Assembly (NCBI GenBank): GCA_029784825.1
Contig: JAFMAU010000043.1
Location: forward strand, 1 to 15,673
Origin: Nitrososphaerota archaeon
GTDB lineage: Archaea > Thermoproteota > Nitrososphaeria > Nitrososphaerales > UBA183
Reading direction: 5' to 3'
Length of the DNA stretch: 15,673 nucleotides
Positions 7,701-13,743 of this stretch are shown piece by piece; positions within the stretch are counted from its first letter, which is position 1; each line of letters starts with the position of its first letter. Position numbers and translations under genes: made by a program. Under the pieces are notes generated by a model. The model was not told the origin of the DNA, did no database searches, and saw only the letters and a list, made by a program, of their open reading frames with translations.

Positions 7701-8990
7701 CCGACTTTTTCACTTCAGGTCGTCGACCGAAGTCCAGCGGGACAGAAATTGGTCTATGACCTGACTGTGAGTGATTTGCACGCATTCATTGCAGGCACAG
7801 TGGCCGTTCACAATTGTATCGGCAACAGCGGTCCGCTGGCTCCAGAAATCGAGCAGGAAATCAAGGCGGGGGATCTCTACGCCGTCGCCGTCCTCTCGGG
7901 CAACAGGAACTTCGACGGCAGAATCAACCCGCTCGCGAAGGGAGCCTTCCTGATGTCGCCCATGCTGGTCGTCGCCTACGCCCTAGCTGGGAAGATCGGT
8001 TTCGACTTCCAGAACGCGCCCCTGGGCGCCGGGAAGGACGGAAGGCAGGTCTTCCTCAGGGACATCTGGCCCACCATGAAGGAGATAGGGCGGGTGGTCG
8101 AGAAATCGCTCTCGCCTCAGCTCTACAGGATCCGCTACGCCGAGGCCATGAAGGGCGACAGCAGGTGGGATGGGCTGGGCGCGAACTCGGACGAAAGGTA
8201 CAGCTGGGACCGCGACTCCACCTATGTAAGACAGCCTCCTTGGTTCGAACCGGAGCAGTCAAGGTCAGCGAAGTCCGACGTGACAGGCGCGAGGGTGCTC
8301 GCGGTCCTCGACGACAAGGTCACCACCGACCACATCTCGCCGGCGGGCGCCATAGCATTCGACAGTCCTGCCGGAAATTACCTGACATCCAAGGGCGTTG
8401 AGATGGTCCGCTTCAGCACCTACGGCAGTCGCAGGGGGAACCACGAGGTGATGGTGAGGGGCGGTTTCGCCAACATCAGACTCAGAAACGCCCTCGCCCC
8501 CGGAAAGGAGGGCGGCTGGACCACTCACCTTCCCTCTGGGGAGACGATGTCGATCTTCGATGCGGCAGTGAAGTACCGTGCAGCCAAGACTCCTCTGCTG
8601 ATTATCGCAGGCAAGCAGTACGGAGCGGGCAGCTCTAGGGACTGGGCCGCCAAGGCGCCGAAGCTGCTCGGCGTTCGCGCGGTCATCGCGGAAAGCTTCG
8701 AGAGGATCCACCGGAGCAACCTCGTAGCCATGGGCGTCCTGCCCCTCCAGTTCATGAAAGGCCAGAGCCGCGCCTCCCTGGGGCTCGAGGGCGACGAGAC
8801 GTTCGACATCTTCGGTGTCTCCGCGATGTCCAAGCCCGACGAATCCATAGAGGTAGTCGCCAGGGGCACCGCGGGGGAGAAGAGATTCAAAGTGCTGTGC
8901 AGAATCGACAACTCGACCGAGATGCAGTATGTCGAACGGGGCGGAGTCCTTCCCTTCGTCCTGGCCAGAGTGCACAACTCTGTACATTGA
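4722..8990 (+). CDS. acnA: aconitate hydratase A (aconitase) interrupted by an intein
   Basis: The precursor is 1422 residues; removing the 523-residue intein (509-1031) leaves 899, the standard AcnA/IRP-type length. Aconitase interconverts citrate and isocitrate in the TCA cycle through a [4Fe-4S] cluster. Visible landmarks are TDSHTT (208-213) with the long GMGVLGWGVGGIEAEAVMLG stretch after it, ITSCTNTSNP with cluster Cys440, GYGCTT with Cys506, and the third ligand supplied by Cys1032, which becomes residue 509 after splicing. The C-terminal swivel domain has TTDHISPAG, RGNHEVMVRGGFANIRLRN and GSSRDWAAK (precursor about 1303-1311). Mature ligand spacing 440/506/509 mirrors human IRP1 437/503/506. 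ATG 4722 is one base after the transporter stop; Met12 is another possible start. No strong ribosome site is seen. Function depends on splicing; the unspliced chain would have a broken cluster site. Confidence 0.95.
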   Translation: MQNELSEARQKMDTPYGRALVFNAQSLKARGYEVERLPYSVKVLLENALRHADKVAGAEEAARSLLEWPRRTGGELPLMPFRVLLQDYTGVPLVVDLAAMRDAAAASGLSAKLVNSKIPVDLIIDHSVQVDAWSSEGAFDTNLEREYERNSERYSLLKWAQTAFGGMRVFPPGKGICHQVNLEYLSKVVATSDDAGVLQAFPDTVLGTDSHTTMVNGMGVLGWGVGGIEAEAVMLGEPYHMPIPEVLGVKLTGSLQEGVTPTDMVLAVTERLREKSVVGKFVEYFGDGYGNLTVPDRATLGNMSPEYGATVGYSPVDEATLAYLLGTGREKSHVEFVRKYATETGLLRSGSEPKYSEVLVIDLDKVEPSIAGPRNPEERRPLRSVPAFAKTFLAEYRRAASPSPQTAVPTSSGAQSTLQRGREADALEDGAVVIAAITSCTNTSNPTVMVGAGLLAKKAVEAGLSPKPWVKRSLAPGSTVVTDYLNNSGLLPYLDRLGFNVVGYGCTTCIAEGTPILLANGTARPIESIPAEGGALVFGPTAKGRLGIARQSVLMEKGMRDCIRIVLQDGRSLICTPDHKILRSDGCWVRADELVLGKDRVIVGLEGPLDNPGDDESSYVLHADNLVFRMDTQQARVRTLAFARLLGHLLNDGSISALGQGRMTAGQAVDREMILNDVELLTGLRPAANRYDDRKWSIILPMALTKAIIALRGVQTGRRIDQPPILPEFVCQNDCPMAVVREFLGGLFGADGHAPTLHRWGKREEDATLEPPAYSQSTIPAHLEQSKEMMREVIHLLARCGVKTEGARVCEYPTRRSSSSYAAARDGVPRIEVRLDLPDGLSFIEHVGFRYSVDKAMRASAAAVYWRLVEGIQRQRLWMAARLEEFHKDEPALSFSRARQLVAVSLLGHETEDPLPPVVSPHYALLEGYDRFSRLPRATDRRFQPLHRESCNFLSPVTLLKQLGVREWFAPLRRTAKTERGRRYCVEKEALTLPTFSLQVVDRSPAGQKLVYDLTVSDLHAFIAGTVAVHNCIGNSGPLAPEIEQEIKAGDLYAVAVLSGNRNFDGRINPLAKGAFLMSPMLVVAYALAGKIGFDFQNAPLGAGKDGRQVFLRDIWPTMKEIGRVVEKSLSPQLYRIRYAEAMKGDSRWDGLGANSDERYSWDRDSTYVRQPPWFEPEQSRSAKSDVTGARVLAVLDDKVTTDHISPAGAIAFDSPAGNYLTSKGVEMVRFSTYGSRRGNHEVMVRGGFANIRLRNALAPGKEGGWTTHLPSGETMSIFDAAVKYRAAKTPLLIIAGKQYGAGSSRDWAAKAPKLLGVRAVIAESFERIHRSNLVAMGVLPLQFMKGQSRASLGLEGDETFDIFGVSAMSKPDESIEVVARGTAGEKRFKVLCRIDNSTEMQYVERGGVLPFVLARVHNSVH
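6246..7814 (+). mobile_element. intein with LAGLIDADG homing endonuclease, in AcnA
   Basis: The in-frame insert encodes 523 residues, from Cys1 of CIAEGTPILL to the terminal VAVHN, followed by C+1 of CIGNSG. Splicing blocks are present in order: block A (1-13); block B with TPDH at 68-71; LAGLIDADG motif LLGHLLNDG (137-145, Asp144); LGGLFGADG (236-244, Asp243); a block H-like FRYSVDKAMRASAAAVYWR (341-359); block F VYDLTVSDLHAFIA (503-516); and block G ending His522-Asn523. No stop or frameshift interrupts it, so it should self-excise and join GCTT to CIGNSG. Both endonuclease aspartates are kept, so homing activity is plausible. Spot GC counts of 30/60 and 31/60 inside, against 39/60 and 42/60 in flanking aconitase, and freer use of A/T-ending codons point to horizontal acquisition. 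Several extra cysteines (54, 67, 79, 223, 227) could matter for redox behaviour. Confidence 0.96.
6606..7385 (+). other. homing endonuclase domain of the AcnA intein (approximate limits)
   Basis: Intein residues about 121-380 separate the two halves of the splicing domain. Two LAGLIDADG helices, 137-145 and 236-244, are about 100 residues apart, as in single-chain, pseudo-dimeric enzymes. Each ends in Asp-Gly, supplying the two metal-binding acids. GADGHAPTLHRWGKR after the second helix resembles that of large archaeal and eukaryotic inteins. The natural target would be the uninterrupted acnA sequence around the codons for GCTTCIGNSG. The limits are estimated from the blocks, not from structure. 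Confidence 0.8.
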
Positions 8991-8996
8991 AGAAAC

Positions 8997-9006
8997 CATT
9001 TTAACG
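8997..9006 (+). promoter_or_regulatory. TATA-like box for ilvE
   Basis: CCATTTTAAC in the 39-base gap after acnA is centred about 28-29 bases before the ATG at 9030. This spacing predicts a leaderless or nearly leaderless mRNA, so the aminotransferase is probably transcribed separately from acnA. No ribosome-binding motif is present directly before the ATG, which agrees. Confidence 0.6.
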
Positions 9007-9029
9007 GTCGGAGAATCGCGCTGGAAAAC

Positions 9030-9935
9030 ATGCGCGAGCCATTGGTCTACGTGAACGGCGAGTTCGTCGAGAAGTCCAGGGCGTCGGTCTCTGTCTTTGA
9101 CCACGGCGTCCTCTATGGCGACGGCGTCTTCGAGGGCATAAGGGCGTACAACGGAAACGTCTTCAAGCTCGACGAGCACGTCGAAAGGCTGTTCAACTCC
9201 GCCAAGGTCATCCACCTCGACATCCCGCTCTCGCGCCACGAGACCGCAGAAGCGATAATGGAGACTGTGAGGAAGAACGAGTTGCGGGACGCGTACATCA
9301 GGGTGGTCGTCACCAGGGGAGCGGGCGACCTTGGGGTCGACCCATCGACCTGCAAGACGCCGACCCTGTTCATAATCGCCGAGCAAGCCCAGAGCACGCT
9401 CGCGTCCGGGGTTCCGCGCCTCATCTCTCTCTTCACCACGTCAGTGAGACGCGACCCGGTGGACGGCACCTCGCACGAGGTGAAGTCCCTGAACTACCTG
9501 AACAGCATCCTTGCCAAGATGGAGGCGAAGCGGGCGGGCGCGGACGACGCGCTCATGCTCGACCACAGGGGCTTCGTGTCCGAGTCCAGCGGGACGAACA
9601 TCTTCATCGTGAAGGACAACAGGGTCTCAACGCCGGCGACGTCAGCGGGGATCCTGCATGGGATCACCCGCTCGCGCATCATCAGGCTCTGCTCAGACCT
9701 TGGCCTGGAAGTCTCCGAGCGCGACATCACTCCTTTCGAGCTCCTCACGGCCGACGAGGCATTCCTTGTCGGCACCAAGGCTGAGATCCTCGCCGTGGGG
9801 ACTGTCAACGGCACGAAGATAGGGACCGGAACTGTGGGACCCATCGTCCGAAGGCTGGTTTCGGAGTTTGCGAAGGTCGTCGCCCGGAGACAAGAGGGGA
9901 CGCCGGCCTACGAGTCGGAATACATCGACCTCTGA
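9030..9935 (+). CDS. ilvE: branched-chain amino acid aminotransferase (class IV, PLP)
   Basis: The 301-residue length matches archaeal/bacterial IlvE. The enzyme transfers the amino group between glutamate and the 2-oxo acids of valine, leucine and isoleucine, at the last biosynthetic or first catabolic step. The class IV fold is shown by VYVNGEFVEKSRASVSVFDH (6-25), the phosphate-side YGDGVFEGIRAY (29-40), AYIRVVVTRG (88-97) with an Arg typical of the family, and EVKSLNYLNSILAK containing the PLP lysine, Lys152. ESSGTNIFIVK and GILHGITRSRI are the usual C-terminal cofactor-binding segments, and EAFLVGTKAEILAV closes the active site. Related class IV enzymes (D-amino-acid transaminase, aminodeoxychorismate lyase) share the fold, but length and the EGIRAY motif favour BCAT. 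It has its own promoter and ends 136 bases before the polymerase operon leader meets rpo5. Confidence 0.93.
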   Translation: MREPLVYVNGEFVEKSRASVSVFDHGVLYGDGVFEGIRAYNGNVFKLDEHVERLFNSAKVIHLDIPLSRHETAEAIMETVRKNELRDAYIRVVVTRGAGDLGVDPSTCKTPTLFIIAEQAQSTLASGVPRLISLFTTSVRRDPVDGTSHEVKSLNYLNSILAKMEAKRAGADDALMLDHRGFVSESSGTNIFIVKDNRVSTPATSAGILHGITRSRIIRLCSDLGLEVSERDITPFELLTADEAFLVGTKAEILAVGTVNGTKIGTGTVGPIVRRLVSEFAKVVARRQEGTPAYESEYIDL

Positions 9936-9972
9936 GAAAGACGCAGGAGCCGTCCCCGAGCCCAGATTCAGA

Positions 9973-9987
9973 AAAAAACCTAAATAC
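9973..9987 (+). promoter_or_regulatory. BRE/TATA promoter of the rpo5-rpo2-rpo1N operon
   Basis: AAAAAACC followed by TAAATAC forms a purine-rich BRE-like element next to a TATA-like box. Transcription should begin about 25 bases downstream, near 10009-10012. That would leave a leader of about 60 bases before the rpo5 coding frame, unlike the leaderless genes elsewhere in the window. Confidence 0.55.
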
Positions 9988-10031
9988 ACGACGATTGCCG
10001 AGAATTCTTGGGCCCTGCGTATTGTGCATAG

Positions 10032-10048
10032 TAGGTAACCTAGGGTTA
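10032..10048 (+). repeat. two overlapping inverted repeats in the rpo5 leader
   Basis: TAGGT-A-ACCTA (10032-10042) overlaps TAACC-TAG-GGTTA (10036-10048). The arms are exact, 5 bases each. They lie in the predicted 5' leader between the promoter and the rpo5 ribosome site, and could be an operator or a mutually exclusive RNA fold. Short palindromes can arise by chance, so function is uncertain. Confidence 0.4.
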
Positions 10049-10057
10049 GTTATGAAT

Positions 10058-10064
10058 GGGGGTG
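10058..10064 (+). promoter_or_regulatory. Shine-Dalgarno-like site that bears on the rpo5 start
   Basis: GGGGGTG differs from GGAGGTG at one base and lies 7 bases before ATA at 10072, the only start-like codon (ATN) in the rpo5 frame upstream of its core. It overlaps the ATG (10056) and GTG (10062) of a different frame. Its spacing therefore favours initiation at ATA over those codons. Confidence 0.35.
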
Positions 10065-10071
10065 CGAGCAG

Positions 10072-10386
10072 ATAGCGCCAAGAAAGGAAGCGAAGCCGAG
10101 GAAGCCGGCCGTCAGGCGCAAGAAAGCCAAAGAGGACGAGGTCCCACCCTTCAAGATCAGCACTCACTTCCTGATTCCAAAGCACGAGCTCCTCACCAAG
10201 GAAGAGGCCCAGCAGGTAGTCGCAAAGTCGAACGCGAAACCTAGCCAGTTTCCCTTCCTACTCGCCACCGACCCGCTCGCCAAGGAGATCGGGGCCAAGC
10301 CCGGCGACTTCGTGCGCATAACGCGCAACAGCGAGACCGCCGGTTCCAGCACCTACTACAGGTACGTCGTGGAGGGAGGGGCATGA
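10072..10386 (+). CDS. rpoH: RNA polymerase subunit Rpo5 (RpoH), no standard start codon
   Basis: The archaeal counterpart of eukaryotic Rpb5 C-terminal domain sits in the jaw of RNA polymerase. The conserved body is clear: FKISTHFLIPKHELLTKEEA, FPFLLATDPLAKEIGAKPGD, and FVRITRNSETAGSSTYYRYV near the end. Its TGA overlaps the rpo2 ATG (ATGA at 10383-10386), the normal rpoH-rpoB order. A Lys/Arg-rich tail of about 25 residues precedes the core. The frame opens after TAA at 10036-10038 and contains no ATG, GTG or TTG before the core. From ATA at 10072 it would encode 104 residues. Alternatives are a start at ATG 10056 or GTG 10062 in the next frame followed by a +1 shift near 10080-10090, or a one-base sequence error there. 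The gene identity is firm; the start is not. Confidence 0.88.
   Translation: MAPRKEAKPRKPAVRRKKAKEDEVPPFKISTHFLIPKHELLTKEEAQQVVAKSNAKPSQFPFLLATDPLAKEIGAKPGDFVRITRNSETAGSSTYYRYVVEGGA
10371..10376 (+). promoter_or_regulatory. ribosome-binding site for rpo2 inside rpo5
   Basis: GGAGGG lies 6 bases before the rpo2 ATG at 10383. Together with the ATGA overlap it indicates coupled translation of Rpo5 and Rpo2. Confidence 0.6.
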
Positions 10387-13300
10387 GCAAACAGATCATA
10401 AAGTCAAACTCCTGGATAATCCTACGCGACCTCCTCGAGAGGGAAGGGGTGGCGAGGCAGCACCTCAACAGCTACAACGAGTTCGTCACCAAGGGGCTGC
10501 AGAATATCATCGACGAGATAGGTGAGATCGAGGTCGAGACCGTCAGCACGCCCTACAAGATCAAGCTGGGCCGCGTCACCCTCGGGCCCTCGCGCGTGGT
10601 GGAGATCGACGGCTCCATCAGCAGCGTCCTTCCCATGGAAGCCAGGCTCAGGAACCTGACCTACTCGGCTCCCATAATGCTCGAGATGACCATAGAGGAG
10701 GAGGGGCTCCCCAGGGACACAGCCAGGCAGCACATCGGCGACCTCCCGGTGATGGTGAAGTCGGAGCTCTGCCAGCTCTCCAACAAGACCAAGGAACAGC
10801 TCATCGACGTCGGCGAGGACCCCAACGACCCGGGAGGTTACTTCATAATCAACGGCGCCGAGCGCGTCATAGTCGGGCTGGAGGACCTCTCGCCCAACAA
10901 GATCCTGGTGGACGCCGAGAAGGTGTCGGGCGCGACGACCTACAAGTCCAGGGTCTACTCTTCGGTCGTGGGCTACAGGTCGAAGCTTGAGCTGACGCTG
11001 AAGCAGGACGGCGCCATCAACGTGAAGGTGCCCAGCTGCCCAGTCGACCTTCCCTTCGTGATTGTCATGCGGGCCCTTGGCATAAAATCCGACAAGGACA
11101 TCGCGGATTCGATATCGCCAAAGCCGGAGATACAGGACCTCCTCGAGGTCTCCTTCGACAAGGCGAGCGAGGCGCCGACGGACAAGGACGCCCTGGTGTA
11201 CATCGGCAACAGGGTCGCCCACGGCATGCTCGAGGAGTTCCGTGTCAAGAGGGCTCTTTCGATGCTCGACTGGGGGCTCCTGCCGCACTTGGGCAAGACC
11301 GACGACAGACGCTACGACAAAGCAATGTTCATGGGCGAGGCGGTCTGCAAGCTCCTCGAGCTGAGGCTCGGCTGGATAGGCCCCGACGACAAGGACCACT
11401 ACGGCAACAAGGTGATCAAGTTCGCGGGACAGATGCTTGCGGATCTGTTCAGGACCGCGTTCAGGAACCTGGTCCGGGACATGAAGTACCAGCTCGAGAG
11501 GACAGGCCAGAAGCGGGGCGGCAACGTCGTGGGTGCGGCCATCCGCACGGGCATCATAACCGACAAGCTGAACAACGCGATTGCGACTGGCAACTGGGGC
11601 AGGGGCAAGGTTGGCGTCACCCAGCTGCTCGACAGGACCAACTACCTCAGCACCCTGAGCCACCTGAGGCGGGTCCAGTCCCCGCTCTCCAGGAGCCAGC
11701 CCAACTTCGAGGCCAGAGACCTCCACGCGACCCACTTCGGAAGGATATGCCCCTCAGAGACCCCCGAGGGCGTCAACTGCGGCCTGGTCAAGAACCTGGC
11801 CCTCTCCGCCACAATCTCGGTGGGAGTCCCTTCCACGGAGGTGGAGGAGAAGCTGTGGGAGCTGGGCGCCAAACCGATCAGGGATGCGGAGCAGAAGCTC
11901 CAGGTCAACGGCTGCAGGATATTCATGGACGGAAGGTTCCTCGGCTACGTGGACGACGGCGAAAGGCTCGCCAAGGCGTTCAGGAAGCTGAGGCGGGAGG
12001 GCCAGATCAACCCCGGCGCTAGCGTCCTCTTCGTGCCTCCCATCAACGACAAGGCGTATCCGAGGCTCTACATCAGCCTCAGTTCCGGCAGAGTCCTCAG
12101 GCCGCTGATAGTCTCCGAGAACGGAAGGTCGCTGCTCACGCCCGAGCTGATAGAGAAGGTCTCCGCCGGACAGCTCTCATGGAGGGACCTCGTCGAGCAG
12201 GGCGTCGTCGAACTGATCGACGCCAACGAGGAAGAGAACTCGCTGGTCTGCATGGACGCCGAGGAGGCCACGGCGAAGCACACCCACATTGAGCTCTTCC
12301 CCGCGGCCATGTTCGGCATAGCTGCATCGGTGATTCCGTATCCGGAGCACAACCAGTCTCCCAGGAACACCTACGAGTCAGCAATGGCGAAGCAGAGCCT
12401 GGGCTTCTCTTCTCCCACCTATCCTATCTCCCCCCACGTGAGGCAGCACCTGCTGGTCAGCCCGCAGGCTCCGGTGGTGAGGACCAGGACCCTTGACCTG
12501 CTGAAGATAGACGAAAGGCCGCTGGGCCAGAACTGCACGGTCGCGGTGCTCTCATTCGAGGGCTACAACATCGAGGACGCGATAATCATGAACAAGTCGA
12601 GCGTCGAGCGGGGCCTCGCGCGCTCGTTCTTCTACAGACTCTACGAGGGGGAGGCGAAGCAGTACCTCGGAGGCATGAGGGACACCTTCGAAGTCCCCTC
12701 GGCCGAGTCCAACATCAGGGGATACAGGGGCGAGAAGTTCTACAGGCTGCTCGAGGGCGACGGGGTCATCTCCCACGAGGCACAGGTCTCCGGAGGAGAC
12801 GTCGTGATCGGCAGGACAAGCCCGCCGAGGTTCATGGAGGAGTACAAGGAATTCGAGATCAAGGGACCCTACAGGAGGGACACGTCGGTGGCCGTCAGGC
12901 CGTCCGAGTCCGGCGTCGTCGACTCCATCTTCATGACCGAGAACGTCGAAGGCGGCAGGATGTTCAAGGTCAGGGTGAGGGACATGCGCGTGCCGGAGAT
13001 CGGCGACAAGTTCGCCTCCAGGCACGGCCAGAAGGGTGTGGTGGGCCTGGTGGTGCCCCAGGAGGACATGCCCTACACCGCCGAGGGAATAGTTCCAGAC
13101 GTCATAATCAACCCCCACGCGTTCCCGTCCAGGATGACCGTGGGCCAGTTCATAGAGTCGATCGCCGGCAAGGCGGGCGCGCTGAGAGGGTCGCCCGTCG
13201 ACGGTTCCGCCTTCGCAGGCGAAAGCATCGAGGAGCTGGAGAAGGTCCTGCGCTCCAGGGGCTTCGAGCCGACCGGCAGAGAGGTGATGTACGACGGCAA

Positions 13301-13739
13301 GACGGGGAAGAAGTTCGCTGCAGACGTCTTCATGGGCGTGGTCTACTATCAGAAGCTCCACCACATGGTCGCCGACAAGATCCACGCGAGGGCGAGGGGC
13401 CAGGTTCAGATGCTCACCAAGCAGCCCACCGAGGGGCGCGCCAGGGGAGGCGGGCTCAGGTTCGGCGAGATGGAAAGGGACTGCCTCATCGCCTACGGGG
13501 CGTCCATGGTGCTGAAGGACAGGTTGCTCGACGAAGCCGACAAGACAGAGATCTACGTCTGCGAAAAGTGCGGGCTGATTGCCTATTACGACGCAAAGCA
13601 GAGGAAGTACACGTGCAAGATAGACGGAGACCAGGCGAAGATCTCGACCGTGGTGGTCGCCTACGCGTTCAAACTCCTGCTGCAGGAGATGATGAGCCTC
13701 AACATTGCTCCGAGGCTGCAGCTGAAGGACAAGGTGTAG
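10383..13739 (+). CDS. rpoB: DNA-directed RNA polymerase subunit Rpo2 (B), unsplit
   Basis: This 1118-residue protein is the complete second-largest subunit of RNA polymerase; it is not divided into B'' and B' as in many methanogens and halophiles. Landmarks include GYFIINGAERVIVGLEDLSP near 156-175, ESAMAKQSLGF, the EGYNIEDAIIMNKSSVERG catalytic-face motif, GDKFASRHGQKG (874-885), NPHAFPSRMTVGQFIE, and the C-terminal clamp-side stretch AYAFKLLLQEM. The C-terminal zinc site reads Cys1060-x2-Cys1063-x14-Cys1078-x2-Asp1081, so the fourth position, usually Cys, is Asp. It overlaps rpo5 by ATGA and is followed 4 bases later by rpo1N, forming the core polymerase operon. Base composition is uniform with its neighbours and no insertion is visible. 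Confidence 0.98.
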   Translation: MSKQIIKSNSWIILRDLLEREGVARQHLNSYNEFVTKGLQNIIDEIGEIEVETVSTPYKIKLGRVTLGPSRVVEIDGSISSVLPMEARLRNLTYSAPIMLEMTIEEEGLPRDTARQHIGDLPVMVKSELCQLSNKTKEQLIDVGEDPNDPGGYFIINGAERVIVGLEDLSPNKILVDAEKVSGATTYKSRVYSSVVGYRSKLELTLKQDGAINVKVPSCPVDLPFVIVMRALGIKSDKDIADSISPKPEIQDLLEVSFDKASEAPTDKDALVYIGNRVAHGMLEEFRVKRALSMLDWGLLPHLGKTDDRRYDKAMFMGEAVCKLLELRLGWIGPDDKDHYGNKVIKFAGQMLADLFRTAFRNLVRDMKYQLERTGQKRGGNVVGAAIRTGIITDKLNNAIATGNWGRGKVGVTQLLDRTNYLSTLSHLRRVQSPLSRSQPNFEARDLHATHFGRICPSETPEGVNCGLVKNLALSATISVGVPSTEVEEKLWELGAKPIRDAEQKLQVNGCRIFMDGRFLGYVDDGERLAKAFRKLRREGQINPGASVLFVPPINDKAYPRLYISLSSGRVLRPLIVSENGRSLLTPELIEKVSAGQLSWRDLVEQGVVELIDANEEENSLVCMDAEEATAKHTHIELFPAAMFGIAASVIPYPEHNQSPRNTYESAMAKQSLGFSSPTYPISPHVRQHLLVSPQAPVVRTRTLDLLKIDERPLGQNCTVAVLSFEGYNIEDAIIMNKSSVERGLARSFFYRLYEGEAKQYLGGMRDTFEVPSAESNIRGYRGEKFYRLLEGDGVISHEAQVSGGDVVIGRTSPPRFMEEYKEFEIKGPYRRDTSVAVRPSESGVVDSIFMTENVEGGRMFKVRVRDMRVPEIGDKFASRHGQKGVVGLVVPQEDMPYTAEGIVPDVIINPHAFPSRMTVGQFIESIAGKAGALRGSPVDGSAFAGESIEELEKVLRSRGFEPTGREVMYDGKTGKKFAADVFMGVVYYQKLHHMVADKIHARARGQVQMLTKQPTEGRARGGGLRFGEMERDCLIAYGASMVLKDRLLDEADKTEIYVCEKCGLIAYYDAKQRKYTCKIDGDQAKISTVVVAYAFKLLLQEMMSLNIAPRLQLKDKV
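13731..13736 (+). promoter_or_regulatory. ribosome-binding site for rpo1N at the end of rpo2
   Basis: AAGGTG directly precedes the rpo2 stop codon and lies 7 bases before the ATG at 13744, which selects this start over the second ATG two codons later. Confidence 0.5.
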
Positions 13740-13743
13740 AGAA

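Noticed and set aside
6246..7814. The aconitase insert as an extra enzymatic domain or a decayed insertion
   Set aside because: Cys1, TPDH, VYDLTV, terminal His-Asn and C+1 Cys are all in the correct order, and excision restores an exact AcnA motif, which only an intein explains.
8265..9386. A 373-codon minus-strand frame spanning the acnA end and ilvE start
   Set aside because: It crosses two well-supported plus-strand genes and the ilvE promoter, and has no recognisable domain.
10056..10244. A 62-codon plus-strand frame starting at ATG 10056
   Set aside because: Beyond about ten codons it is out of frame with the conserved Rpo5 sequence and shows no family features. Only its first codons may matter, as a possible lead-in to Rpo5.
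10422..11735. A 437-codon open frame on the minus strand opposite rpo2
   Set aside because: It lies wholly inside the conserved rpo2 gene, has no recognisable motif, and long antisense frames are expected where GC and third-position bias are high.
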